In this document: in pieces, positions 7,395 through 14,196 of the stretch | Layout: each line of letters opens with the position of its first letter | Position numbering within the stretch: the stretch's first letter is position 1 | DNA from: Firmicutes bacterium UBA5774 | Lineage (GTDB): Bacteria > Bacillota > Clostridia > Peptostreptococcales > Anaerovoracaceae | Length of the DNA stretch: 17,022 bases | Assembly: GCA_002418625.1 (NCBI GenBank) | Contig: DIEM01000019.1 | Location: 1 to 17,022, forward strand | Direction of reading: 5' to 3' | Notes under the pieces: generated by a model | Database searches by the model: none | Told to the model about the DNA's origin: nothing | What the model saw: only the letters and a program-made list of their open reading frames with translations | Made by a program: the position numbers and the translations under genes

Positions 7395-8969
7395 ATGGAT
7401 GTAGGTTTTTGGGCTGTTGTGCCGCCATTATTGACCATTGTCCTGGCAATCGCCACAAAAGAAGTGCTTCTGTCACTCTTTATAGGTGTTTACATGGGCT
7501 GTTTGATAATAGTATCATGGCAACCGCTGCTGGCTTTGGAGAAAATGATGGAAATCATCGTCGCCAAGCTTACCGACCCCTGGAACATGCAGGTACTTAT
7601 TATTGTAATATTGCTCGGAGGCATGATCGGCCTTCTGACAAGATCCGGCGGCTCCACCGCCTTCGGCAACCTCCTTGGACGCAAGATTCATACAAAAAAA
7701 GGCGCCCAGGGAACCACATGGCTTCTCGGAATCCTCATTTTCTTTGACGATTATTTCAATGCATTGACGAACGGAGCAATCATGCGGCCTATATCCGATA
7801 AATTCGGAGTATCCCGCGAAAAGCTTTCCTATATCATCGACTCGACCGCTGTCGGCATTTGCCTGGTCGTGCCGCTCTCGAGCTGGGTTGCTTTCATCAC
7901 ATCCCTCATTGCGGACAGTTTTGTGACTGCCGGCATCGAACAGGACCCATTCCAAGCGTTCTTATATTGTATACCGTACAATTTCTATGCATGGCTTTCA
8001 ATTATAATGGTTCTTGTCGTCGTATATCTGGCACTTGACTACGGTCCGATGGCGAAGGCGGAAAAAAGAACTGCCGAAACAGGAAGGCTCTGCAACGCGA
8101 CCTTCAGCGGAGGCGATTCGGATGAGGATGATTTCTCCTCCATCGAACAGGCAAAAGGCAAAGCAATCGATCTTCTGGCCCCGGTCATTCTGCTGATCAC
8201 CGGCGCGATCGTGTTCATGCTGTACACCGGCGGTTTCTTCGAATCCTTCAGCGTCATGGAAGCCGTAAACAATATGGACGGCATGCTGGCTCTGGTTTAT
8301 GCGGTATTTATCACTGTCATATTCTCGATCGTTTTCTATGCGCTCAGAAAACTATCCAGCATCAAGGATTCCATCAACGCATTCGTGATCGGCACCAAAT
8401 CCATGCTGTTCGTCGTTATCCTTCTGGCATTTGCCTGGAGCATCGGCGGCGTTGGAGACGAGCTTGACACGGCGGGTTATGTTGCGGGGCTGTTTGTCGG
8501 CAACGTGCCGGGATTCATCATTCCGCTCATCATATTCGTATTCTCCTGTCTGATGACATTCTCAACAGGCGCCTCATGGGGCACGTTTGCGATCATGATT
8601 CCTGTAGCGATACCTCTTGCCGTGGCAATGGATGTCAATGTATATGCCTGCATCGCGGCCGTTATCGGCGGCGGCGGATTCGGGAACCATTGCTCACCGC
8701 TGGCGGATACCGCCATATTGTCTTCGGCGGGTGCCAATATCAGACATATCGATCATATCAACACCCAGATCCCTTATTCGGTCACCTGTGCATGCGTAGC
8801 CTGCGTCGGCTTCCTGATGACAGGTTTTATGGAAAATCCGCTCCTGCCGATGGCGATCGTTCTTGCGCTGTTCGTAGCAGTCGTATTTGTACTCCATAAG
8901 GTCTTCGGGCAGGCCCGTTATACGATTGAGGCAGATCCGGCGGCTATAGAACCCCAAGCCGGCGAATAG
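7395..8969 (+). CDS. NhaC-family antiporter/transporter
   Basis: The 524-residue protein is strongly hydrophobic, with roughly a dozen membrane segments and a hydrophilic loop near residues 215-255 (GGDSDEDDFSSIEQ). Hallmarks of the NhaC (Na_H_antiporter) family are FFDDYFNALTNGAIMRPISDKFGVSREKL (about 116-144), the following DSTAVGICLVVPLSSW, FSTGASWGTFAIMIP and GGGGFGNHCSPLADTAILSSAGA. The family includes Na+/H+ antiporters, the malate/lactate antiporter MleN and lysine carriers, so the substrate cannot be read from sequence. Divergence from merR, with a shared operator between them, suggests exchange of an amine, an amino acid or a product of the aminotransferases; this is inference. AGGAGG at 7381-7386 lies 8 nt before the ATG. 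A strong terminator follows. Confidence 0.88.
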   Translation: MDVGFWAVVPPLLTIVLAIATKEVLLSLFIGVYMGCLIIVSWQPLLALEKMMEIIVAKLTDPWNMQVLIIVILLGGMIGLLTRSGGSTAFGNLLGRKIHTKKGAQGTTWLLGILIFFDDYFNALTNGAIMRPISDKFGVSREKLSYIIDSTAVGICLVVPLSSWVAFITSLIADSFVTAGIEQDPFQAFLYCIPYNFYAWLSIIMVLVVVYLALDYGPMAKAEKRTAETGRLCNATFSGGDSDEDDFSSIEQAKGKAIDLLAPVILLITGAIVFMLYTGGFFESFSVMEAVNNMDGMLALVYAVFITVIFSIVFYALRKLSSIKDSINAFVIGTKSMLFVVILLAFAWSIGGVGDELDTAGYVAGLFVGNVPGFIIPLIIFVFSCLMTFSTGASWGTFAIMIPVAIPLAVAMDVNVYACIAAVIGGGGFGNHCSPLADTAILSSAGANIRHIDHINTQIPYSVTCACVACVGFLMTGFMENPLLPMAIVLALFVAVVFVLHKVFGQARYTIEADPAAIEPQAGE

Positions 8970-9027
8970 AAGGACGACCGTCCTCTGTCCGGCCTCCAAC
9001 GTTGTAAAAATCCAATGGCATAAACAC

Positions 9028-9089
9028 AAAAAGACCGGGCCGTCCGCATGACGCTCTCAGCATCATGTCGAAACTGCCCGGTCTTTTTT
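9028..9089. terminator. bidirectional terminator between the NhaC gene and the GGDEF/HD-GYP gene
   Basis: Perfect 13-bp arms AAAAAGACCGGGC (9028-9040) and GCCCGGTCTTTTT (9076-9088) enclose 35 nt. Inside, a second imperfect stem (CATGA-c-GC with GC-a-TCATG) can stack, making one long hairpin. T runs occur on both strands and the flanking genes converge. Confidence 0.9.
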
Positions 9090-9116
9090 ATCGAAAGAAT
9101 GGACTGCTTTATTTAT

Positions 9117-11621
9117 TTATTTGAGAACTTCATTTATAAACAGCTCGGTGATCTCAGGGTCGAATTTCGCGCCTTTATTTTTCCTCAATTCTTCAACAGC
9201 CTTGCCCTTCTCCACCGGACCGTCGAATATATAACCGTTCGTCATGCTGTCGTAAGAGTCCGCGATGGCTATGATGCGCGCATGGACAGGAATCGCCTCC
9301 CCTTTGAGCCCCTTGGGATACCCGCTGCCGTCCCAGTGCTCATGATGGGAAAGTATCGCTTCCCCGATCCCTATCATATCCCGTGCCGAGCTGACGATCC
9401 TGTAGCCTATCGCGGCATGCTGCCGCAGTTCATCCCATTCTGTCGGCGTAAGTCTCCCCTGCTTTTCAAGCAATCCGGGATCGAGGGCTATTTTACCGAT
9501 ATCGTGCAGCATGCCGCCCGACTCCAGCCTGGCAATCTCTATCGTACTGAAGCCCATCGCTTTGCCGATGCCGACGCACAATGCGCTGACGCGCCGAGCG
9601 TGTTTTTCCAGCTCAGGATTCCTTTGGTATAATGTTTTTGTGATGATTTTGATGATATCGCTTCTGGCCGCTTCACTTTCGATCATCTTGGTGCTATACA
9701 TATTATCCTCCGCCCTGCGCATGATATCGTCAAAGTCTTCAACCCACTCAAATTTTGAGGCTATACCGAAGGAAATGCTGACCGCTATGGAATTGACCTC
9801 TTCTTCGCCGCAAAGCTCGGTGATCCTTTCTGCGACTTCATGCGCTTCTTCAAGCGTTGTCCTTGGAAGAAACACAATGAATTCATCGCCGCCCCACCGG
9901 GCGATGAGATCCTCAGACCTGCATCCCCGCTGAATGGCACCGGCGGCTTTTTTTAGCAGCTCGTCACCCTTTGCGTGTCCGAATGCGTCATTGATCAGCT
10001 TCAGACGATTGATATCTCCCATGATGACCGATATCGGAAGATTCCTCTCCGTGTCCAGGCGCTTGATCTCCTCTTCATAAAACCGTCTGTTGAAAAGACC
10101 TGTCAAAGCATCATGGTAGCTGAGGTATTCAATCTGTTTCAGCTTATCCAGCTTTTCTGACGAATCACGAAAGACAAATACAGCGCCGCTTATGCCGCCA
10201 TTCTTATCAAGGATTGGAGCCGCTGTATTTTCAATTGTTCTTTCAATGCCGGATTTCGAACGCATGATCATATCTCCTCCAAACGCTGCTGGCCTGTCCG
10301 CGGCCGTCGCCTGTCTGAATATGTCGACGCTGTCCTTTTCCCGGTCTCGCTTGAAAACACGAAACACCTCTTCCAGCCTCCTGCCGATCGCTTCGTCCTG
10401 TTTCCAGCCGGTCAGCTCTTCAGCGATAAAATTCATGAGTTCGACCCTGCCGCTGCCGTCCGTTGTTATGACGGCATCTCCAACGGACATCAGGATCGCC
10501 TGAAGACGTTCCTTGCTCTCAACGAGACTGTTTTCAGCTTTTTTTATATTTGAAATGTCTATTCCAATACCTGTAAAATAAGGCTTCCCGTCAACATCGA
10601 GCATTGTGGCTGTGAAATACATATCGATTTTCCTGCCATCCTTGCACTGCATTTTCGCCTCCGTCTCGCCATGGCCTGTCCTGATCGTATTTCGGGAGGC
10701 CGATGCAACCGCGGCCATGCTTTTCCTGTCGCCCTTGAACCAGTCGAGCAGAGATTTTCCATCCATCTCGGCGGCGGAATACCCGGTCATCTGCTCATGG
10801 CGCTCGTTCCAGCGAAGCAGACGCCTTTTTTCATCGTAAAGATACAATATTCCGGGCACGCTGTCGAAAACTGCATCCGTCAATGATCTTTCCGCTTTCA
10901 GCGCATGCTCCATCTCCCTGCGCTCCGTGACATCGCGGGCAACGGCATAGATCTTGTCGCCATAACGCTGGCAGGCCCATTCGATGTGCTTGTAGCTTCC
11001 ATTCTTACATAGATAACGGTTCACAAAATCCGTGATCTTATACTCCTTTAAGAGCCGCGTGGTCGCTTCCATTGTAACGTCGCGGTCACCGGGATGGACA
11101 AAACTCCAAAACCCTTTATCCTCCAGTTCTTCCCTTCCGTATCCCATTGTGGTCTGCCAGGCGCTGTTCACCTTCAGAAAGAGCCCTTTCAGGTCGCATA
11201 TGCATAACAGATCCGGACTGATGTTGAAATAAAGATCCAGCTCATTTAAAGGCCTCATGGATTCTGAAATATCTGAAACAAGCGTTATGAAGTAATATTT
11301 CTTTGGAGAATAGACCTTGACTTTGAACCAGGAATCCTCCCCCTCCGCATGGCGTATGAATTCGCGGCTGCCGCCATTGAGAGCGATCTCCCCGTAATAC
11401 GCGATCCAGTCGAAATGATCTTCCTTTGTATCTGCGAGCACCTCCGACGCCTTCCTTCCGATGACGTCGCCGGCTTTCAACCTGGTCGTTTCCTCAAAGG
11501 CCGGATTGACCTCCAGAAAAATATAATCGCATGGAATGCCCGACGCGTCGCAGATGATCCTATGATAGGCATAACTGAAAGGCAAATGCTCGATGATCGG
11601 TCTGTAAAATTCATTATCCAT
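9117..11621 (-). CDS. multi-PAS GGDEF + HD-GYP c-di-GMP turnover protein
   Basis: The protein has 834 residues. Four PAS-like domains lie at about 4-118, 124-235, 243-362 and 368-487, then GGDEF at about 495-650 and HD-GYP at about 655-834. The cyclase motif is intact (GGDEF 577-581) with a product-inhibition RxxD (R568, D571). The phosphodiesterase motif is intact (HD 706-707, HHEHWDGSGYP 759-769). It could both make and break c-di-GMP; many clostridial proteins of this architecture act mainly as phosphodiesterases, so direction is uncertain. No membrane segment is seen, so it is likely a cytoplasmic sensor. The open frame extends to 11768, but that ATG has no ribosome binding site and a promoter (11695-11723) lies inside the extension. 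The ATG at 11621 has GGGGTG (11633-11628) 6 nt upstream and MDNEFYRPII directly before the first PAS. Confidence 0.9.
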   Translation of the reverse strand: MDNEFYRPIIEHLPFSYAYHRIICDASGIPCDYIFLEVNPAFEETTRLKAGDVIGRKASEVLADTKEDHFDWIAYYGEIALNGGSREFIRHAEGEDSWFKVKVYSPKKYYFITLVSDISESMRPLNELDLYFNISPDLLCICDLKGLFLKVNSAWQTTMGYGREELEDKGFWSFVHPGDRDVTMEATTRLLKEYKITDFVNRYLCKNGSYKHIEWACQRYGDKIYAVARDVTERREMEHALKAERSLTDAVFDSVPGILYLYDEKRRLLRWNERHEQMTGYSAAEMDGKSLLDWFKGDRKSMAAVASASRNTIRTGHGETEAKMQCKDGRKIDMYFTATMLDVDGKPYFTGIGIDISNIKKAENSLVESKERLQAILMSVGDAVITTDGSGRVELMNFIAEELTGWKQDEAIGRRLEEVFRVFKRDREKDSVDIFRQATAADRPAAFGGDMIMRSKSGIERTIENTAAPILDKNGGISGAVFVFRDSSEKLDKLKQIEYLSYHDALTGLFNRRFYEEEIKRLDTERNLPISVIMGDINRLKLINDAFGHAKGDELLKKAAGAIQRGCRSEDLIARWGGDEFIVFLPRTTLEEAHEVAERITELCGEEEVNSIAVSISFGIASKFEWVEDFDDIMRRAEDNMYSTKMIESEAARSDIIKIITKTLYQRNPELEKHARRVSALCVGIGKAMGFSTIEIARLESGGMLHDIGKIALDPGLLEKQGRLTPTEWDELRQHAAIGYRIVSSARDMIGIGEAILSHHEHWDGSGYPKGLKGEAIPVHARIIAIADSYDSMTNGYIFDGPVEKGKAVEELRKNKGAKFDPEITELFINEVLK

Positions 11622-11694
11622 GGTGTTCACCCCATAATTGACAAAACATTGACTGCTCTCTTTCAACCCGCCAGGTGATCTGTCCGTGTACTGA

Positions 11695-11723
11695 ATTATA
11701 TTTGATTTTGTCTCATTTTTCAA
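11695..11723 (-). promoter_or_regulatory. sigma-A-type promoter of the GGDEF/HD-GYP gene
   Basis: On the minus strand, TTGAAA (11723-11718) and TATAAT (11700-11695) are separated by exactly 17 bp. Predicted transcription starts near 11688, about 67 nt before the ATG at 11621, which rules out the longer reading frame. Confidence 0.75.
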
Positions 11724-11804
11724 CATGCTTTTAAGCTGAATACCGTCATTCGCCCATAATTCAGTCATTACCGAATCGACGCTTGATTCTCATATTTTCA
11801 ACGC

Positions 11805-11831
11805 TTGTATCATTTTTAAGATTTGATACAA
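11805..11831. repeat. inverted repeat upstream of the amino-acid permease promoter
   Basis: TTGTATCA (11805-11812) and TGATACAA (11824-11831) are perfect 8-bp arms separated by 11 bp. A further TGTATC lies at 11865-11870, just after the -10. Together they make three half-sites around the promoter. A perfect 12-bp palindrome CAAATGCATTTG (11829-11840) overlaps the right arm and the -35. This suggests a repressor or activator site; the protein is unknown. Confidence 0.5.
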
Positions 11832-11837
11832 ATGCAT

Positions 11838-11865
11838 TTGACATTTACTTTGTGTAGTATAAAAT
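11838..11865 (+). promoter_or_regulatory. sigma-A-type promoter of the amino-acid permease
   Basis: TTGACA (11838-11843) and TAAAAT (11860-11865) are separated by 16 bp. Transcription would begin near 11872 and give a leader of about 110 nt. Confidence 0.7.
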
Positions 11866-11871
11866 GTATCT

Positions 11872-11981
11872 GGAATCTATTAATCAGAATATTCAAATCA
11901 ATCATCACGGTTAAAAGCAGCCTGTAAAACTATTATTAATAGATCCCGGCAGTTTTTATATTTTTTAAAGGAGGCAAGATA
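11872..11981 (+). other. predicted structured 5' leader of the amino-acid permease
   Basis: ATCTATTAAT (11875-11884), right at the predicted 5' end, pairs perfectly with ATTAATAGAT (11935-11944), enclosing 50 nt. A second pairing, AAAACT (11926-11931) with AGTTTT (11951-11956), holds 11935-11944 in its loop and is followed by TATATTTTTT. Both cannot form without a pseudoknot. I recognise no known riboswitch consensus. Confidence 0.4.
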
Positions 11982-13517
11982 ATGACAGAACGAACATTCG
12001 AAAAAAGCGAACGCACCCTTGCCCGCGGGATCATGCCATGGCATGTATCACTGATCGCGCTGGGTGGAATCATCGGTTCCTGCTACTTCCTCGGACTTGG
12101 ATTCACGTATTCCGACATGGGACCCGGAGCGGTCCTGATTGCTTACATCATCGCAGGTATTACGATCTACGGTGTCATGCAGTCTTTTGCGGAGCTCCTC
12201 GTCAACATTCCAAGAAGAGGCTCATTTGTGTCCTACACCCGCGAGTTTATGGGCGACACGGCTTCAGTAGGCATCGGCTGGGCATTCTGGGCAAACTGGG
12301 TCTGCTACATTCCTTCGGAAGCGCTGGCTTCAGCGGTATTCATGAACTATTTCATAACATTGCCGTTCGAAAACGAGTTGTGGAGCACCTTTGTATGGGG
12401 CATCATCGCGCTTGCGATCCTCACGGCCGTCAATCTTTATCATGTCAAATGGTTCGGACATATCGAATCAGTCATGGCGATCGCTAAAATCCTGGCAATC
12501 ATTGTATTTTCCATTTGCGCCATCGGCATCTGGCTCGGCCTTATCGGCGGCGACCTGCACCCGTTCACGCAGGAAGGCGGTTCCATCGGAACACAGATCG
12601 TCCTGGGCGGAGAAGGCTCAATTGCTGAAAAACTGTTCCCTGCCGGCGGCTTCATCATTCTTACCTACATGATCTGGACCCTCGTCAATTTCCAGGGTTC
12701 CGAAATAGTAGGACTTTCAGCTGCTGAAACTCAGGATCCGGCGACAAACGTGCCGCTAGCCTGCAGAAGAGTCGCTTATCGTATCATATTGATCTACATC
12801 ATCCCGGTATTCCTGCTGACGCTTATCGTTCCTTATGCAGAAGCCAGCCTGGATGAATCCATATTCGCCTACACCCTCGGGGCCTATGGCTTGCGTTGGG
12901 CAGCGGGACTGTTCACATTCATCATCCTGATCGCGGCATTCAGCTGTGCGAACTCCGGTTTCTACGGCACCGTCCGTGCTTTGTACGGCTTGTCCGTCGA
13001 AGGCATGGCGCCGAAATTCCTGTCGAATCTGAACCGTTTCAGCGTTCCGCAGAACGCTACGCTTTTCACAATCATTCCGATCTGGTTCGTTTTCCTTCTC
13101 GGATTTGCATCTGATTACCTTGGATTCTGGGGAGAAGGCGGACTTCCACTATATGCGGCACTGCTGAGCATATCCGGATTCACGGGTACATTATGCTGGG
13201 TCGGCATCATCTGGTCCCAGATCACCTTCCGTAAAAAGCTCAAGGCCAGAGGCTATGATCCCGAAGAGATCCTGACGGTCAAATCCCGCTGGTTCCCGGG
13301 TCTTGCATACTTCTCGATCATTATCCAGATCCTGGCTATGATCCTGCTGGTCTTTGAAGAAGGCGGCATGATGGTCGTCATTATTTCAGCCTTCGCGATC
13401 TTCTCACCAATGATCGTTTACAAGATCCAGAAGTCCAGAGGAAAAATCAGGACAATGGTTTCCCTTGGCGCTGATGAAACGACCTTTGATCAAAAATATC
13501 CGCCAATCAACAAATAG
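11982..13517 (+). CDS. APC-superfamily amino-acid permease (AAT/LysP-like)
   Basis: The protein has 511 residues and about 12 membrane segments. The first membrane segment carries the AAT-type signature (ARGIMPWHVSLIALGGIIGSCYFLGLG, about 14-40). Later motifs are SFAELLVNIPRRGSFVSYTREFMG (about 68-91), GSEIVGLSAAETQDPATNVPLACRRV (about 239-264) and FSCANSGFYGTVRALYGLSVEGMAPKFLS. By family it is an inner-membrane, proton- or ion-coupled uptake system for an amino acid; the substrate is not determined, and basic amino acids are one family option. AAAGGAGG at 11968-11975 lies 7 nt before the ATG at 11982. The gene is transcribed alone from its own promoter and closed by a terminator. The leader and operators suggest tight control. 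A weak match to the MerR dyad at its promoter links it tentatively to the aminotransferase cluster. Confidence 0.88.
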   Translation: MTERTFEKSERTLARGIMPWHVSLIALGGIIGSCYFLGLGFTYSDMGPGAVLIAYIIAGITIYGVMQSFAELLVNIPRRGSFVSYTREFMGDTASVGIGWAFWANWVCYIPSEALASAVFMNYFITLPFENELWSTFVWGIIALAILTAVNLYHVKWFGHIESVMAIAKILAIIVFSICAIGIWLGLIGGDLHPFTQEGGSIGTQIVLGGEGSIAEKLFPAGGFIILTYMIWTLVNFQGSEIVGLSAAETQDPATNVPLACRRVAYRIILIYIIPVFLLTLIVPYAEASLDESIFAYTLGAYGLRWAAGLFTFIILIAAFSCANSGFYGTVRALYGLSVEGMAPKFLSNLNRFSVPQNATLFTIIPIWFVFLLGFASDYLGFWGEGGLPLYAALLSISGFTGTLCWVGIIWSQITFRKKLKARGYDPEEILTVKSRWFPGLAYFSIIIQILAMILLVFEEGGMMVVIISAFAIFSPMIVYKIQKSRGKIRTMVSLGADETTFDQKYPPINK

Positions 13518-13569
13518 AAGATATTTTCCGTCAATCGGGAAACTATAACACAATAAAGCAATATCTTTC

Positions 13570-13601
13570 CACAGGGCAGAACTATCTGCCCTGTGTTTTT
13601 T
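13570..13601 (+). terminator. intrinsic terminator after the permease
   Basis: A perfect 11-bp stem CACAGGGCAGA / TCTGCCCTGTG has an ACTA loop and is followed directly by six T (13596-13601). Confidence 0.95.
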
Positions 13602-13629
13602 ATGTCGGCGATATCCGGCAAATGAAATA

Positions 13630-13649
13630 CCCGCCGGTTTCCCGGCGGG
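13630..13649 (-). terminator. possible terminator after the cupin gene
   Basis: A perfect 8-bp GC stem (CCCGCCGG / CCGGCGGG) has a 4-nt loop, downstream of the cupin stop on the minus strand. The following minus-strand sequence (TATTTCATTT) is only moderately T-rich, so efficiency is uncertain. Confidence 0.5.
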
Positions 13650-13698
13650 AGCGTCAGAATCCGTAAGCCCAGTTTGATCAATAATGAGGCCTGTTTAA

Positions 13699-14040
13699 TC
13701 AGTCCAATTTGAAAACGACTGTAAGCATCATTTTGAAGCGGTCTCTCGCAAGGAGAGCATGCGGGATATTCGCGGGCATCACGATTGTTTCACCGGCCCC
13801 AAGGATGAACGTCTCATCGCCGACTGTTATTTCAGCTACCCCGTCGAGAATATACACCATCGCGTCTCCGCCCGATGCGTGGGAACTGATTTCTTCACCC
13901 TTGCCGAAAGCAAAGAGCGTGATGCTGACTGTTCTGCCTTGAGCAAGCGTCCTGCTGACGACCTGTCCTTCCTGATACTCCACAAGCCCTTTCGTGTCGA
14001 TAACCTTCGCAAACTCGATATTTTTGATCAGATTCCCCAT
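13699..14040 (-). CDS. small single-domain cupin protein
   Basis: The 113-residue protein is one beta-barrel cupin. Motif 1 is degenerate: ISSHASGGDAMVYILDG (about 51-67) keeps one histidine (H54) and an aspartate (D59) where the classical HxH...E would be. Motif 2 (GETIVMPANIPHALLA, about 83-98) keeps H94. The pattern resembles a known group of small stand-alone cupins with a SHxxxGDA core, whose function I cannot name; metal binding by two histidines plus the aspartate is possible. The start at 14040 has GGAGG (14053-14049) 8 nt upstream. The open frame to 14109 is rejected because it includes that site. The gene is divergent from nadB, with 156 bp between the two starts, so co-regulation is possible but not shown. 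Confidence 0.8.
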   Translation of the reverse strand: MGNLIKNIEFAKVIDTKGLVEYQEGQVVSRTLAQGRTVSITLFAFGKGEEISSHASGGDAMVYILDGVAEITVGDETFILGAGETIVMPANIPHALLARDRFKMMLTVVFKLD

Positions 14041-14086
14041 GGCTGGCACCTCCCCGGTCTCAATTGCGCAACTCCCTTTGATTGTT

Positions 14087-14092
14087 ATTATA
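14087..14092 (-). promoter_or_regulatory. -10 element of the probable cupin promoter
   Basis: A perfect TATAAT lies on the minus strand, about 47 nt before the ATG. The hexamer 17 bp upstream (TAGAAT) is a poor -35, so the promoter may be weak or activator-dependent. Confidence 0.4.
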
Positions 14093-14121
14093 GTCCAAAT
14101 AATCTGCAAATTCTACAGGAC

Positions 14122-14150
14122 TTCACATTTTGAAAATATAGAGTTATAAT
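14122..14150 (+). promoter_or_regulatory. sigma-A-type promoter of nadBC
   Basis: TTCACA (14122-14127) and TATAAT (14145-14150) are separated by 17 bp. Transcription would start near 14157. A GCC-TTCG-GGC hairpin (14171-14180) sits just before the nadB ribosome binding site at 14184-14188. Confidence 0.7.
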
Positions 14151-14196
14151 GATATGACAGTTAAATACGCGCCTTCGGGCTAAAGGAGAAATAATT

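Noticed and set aside
11622..11690. c-di-GMP riboswitch (GEMM) in the leader of the GGDEF/HD-GYP gene
   Set aside because: The leader is only about 67 nt and lacks the conserved GEMM core as I know it.
11622..11768. N-terminal extension of the GGDEF/HD-GYP protein
   Set aside because: A well-spaced promoter lies within it, its ATG lacks a ribosome binding site, and the residues show no domain character.
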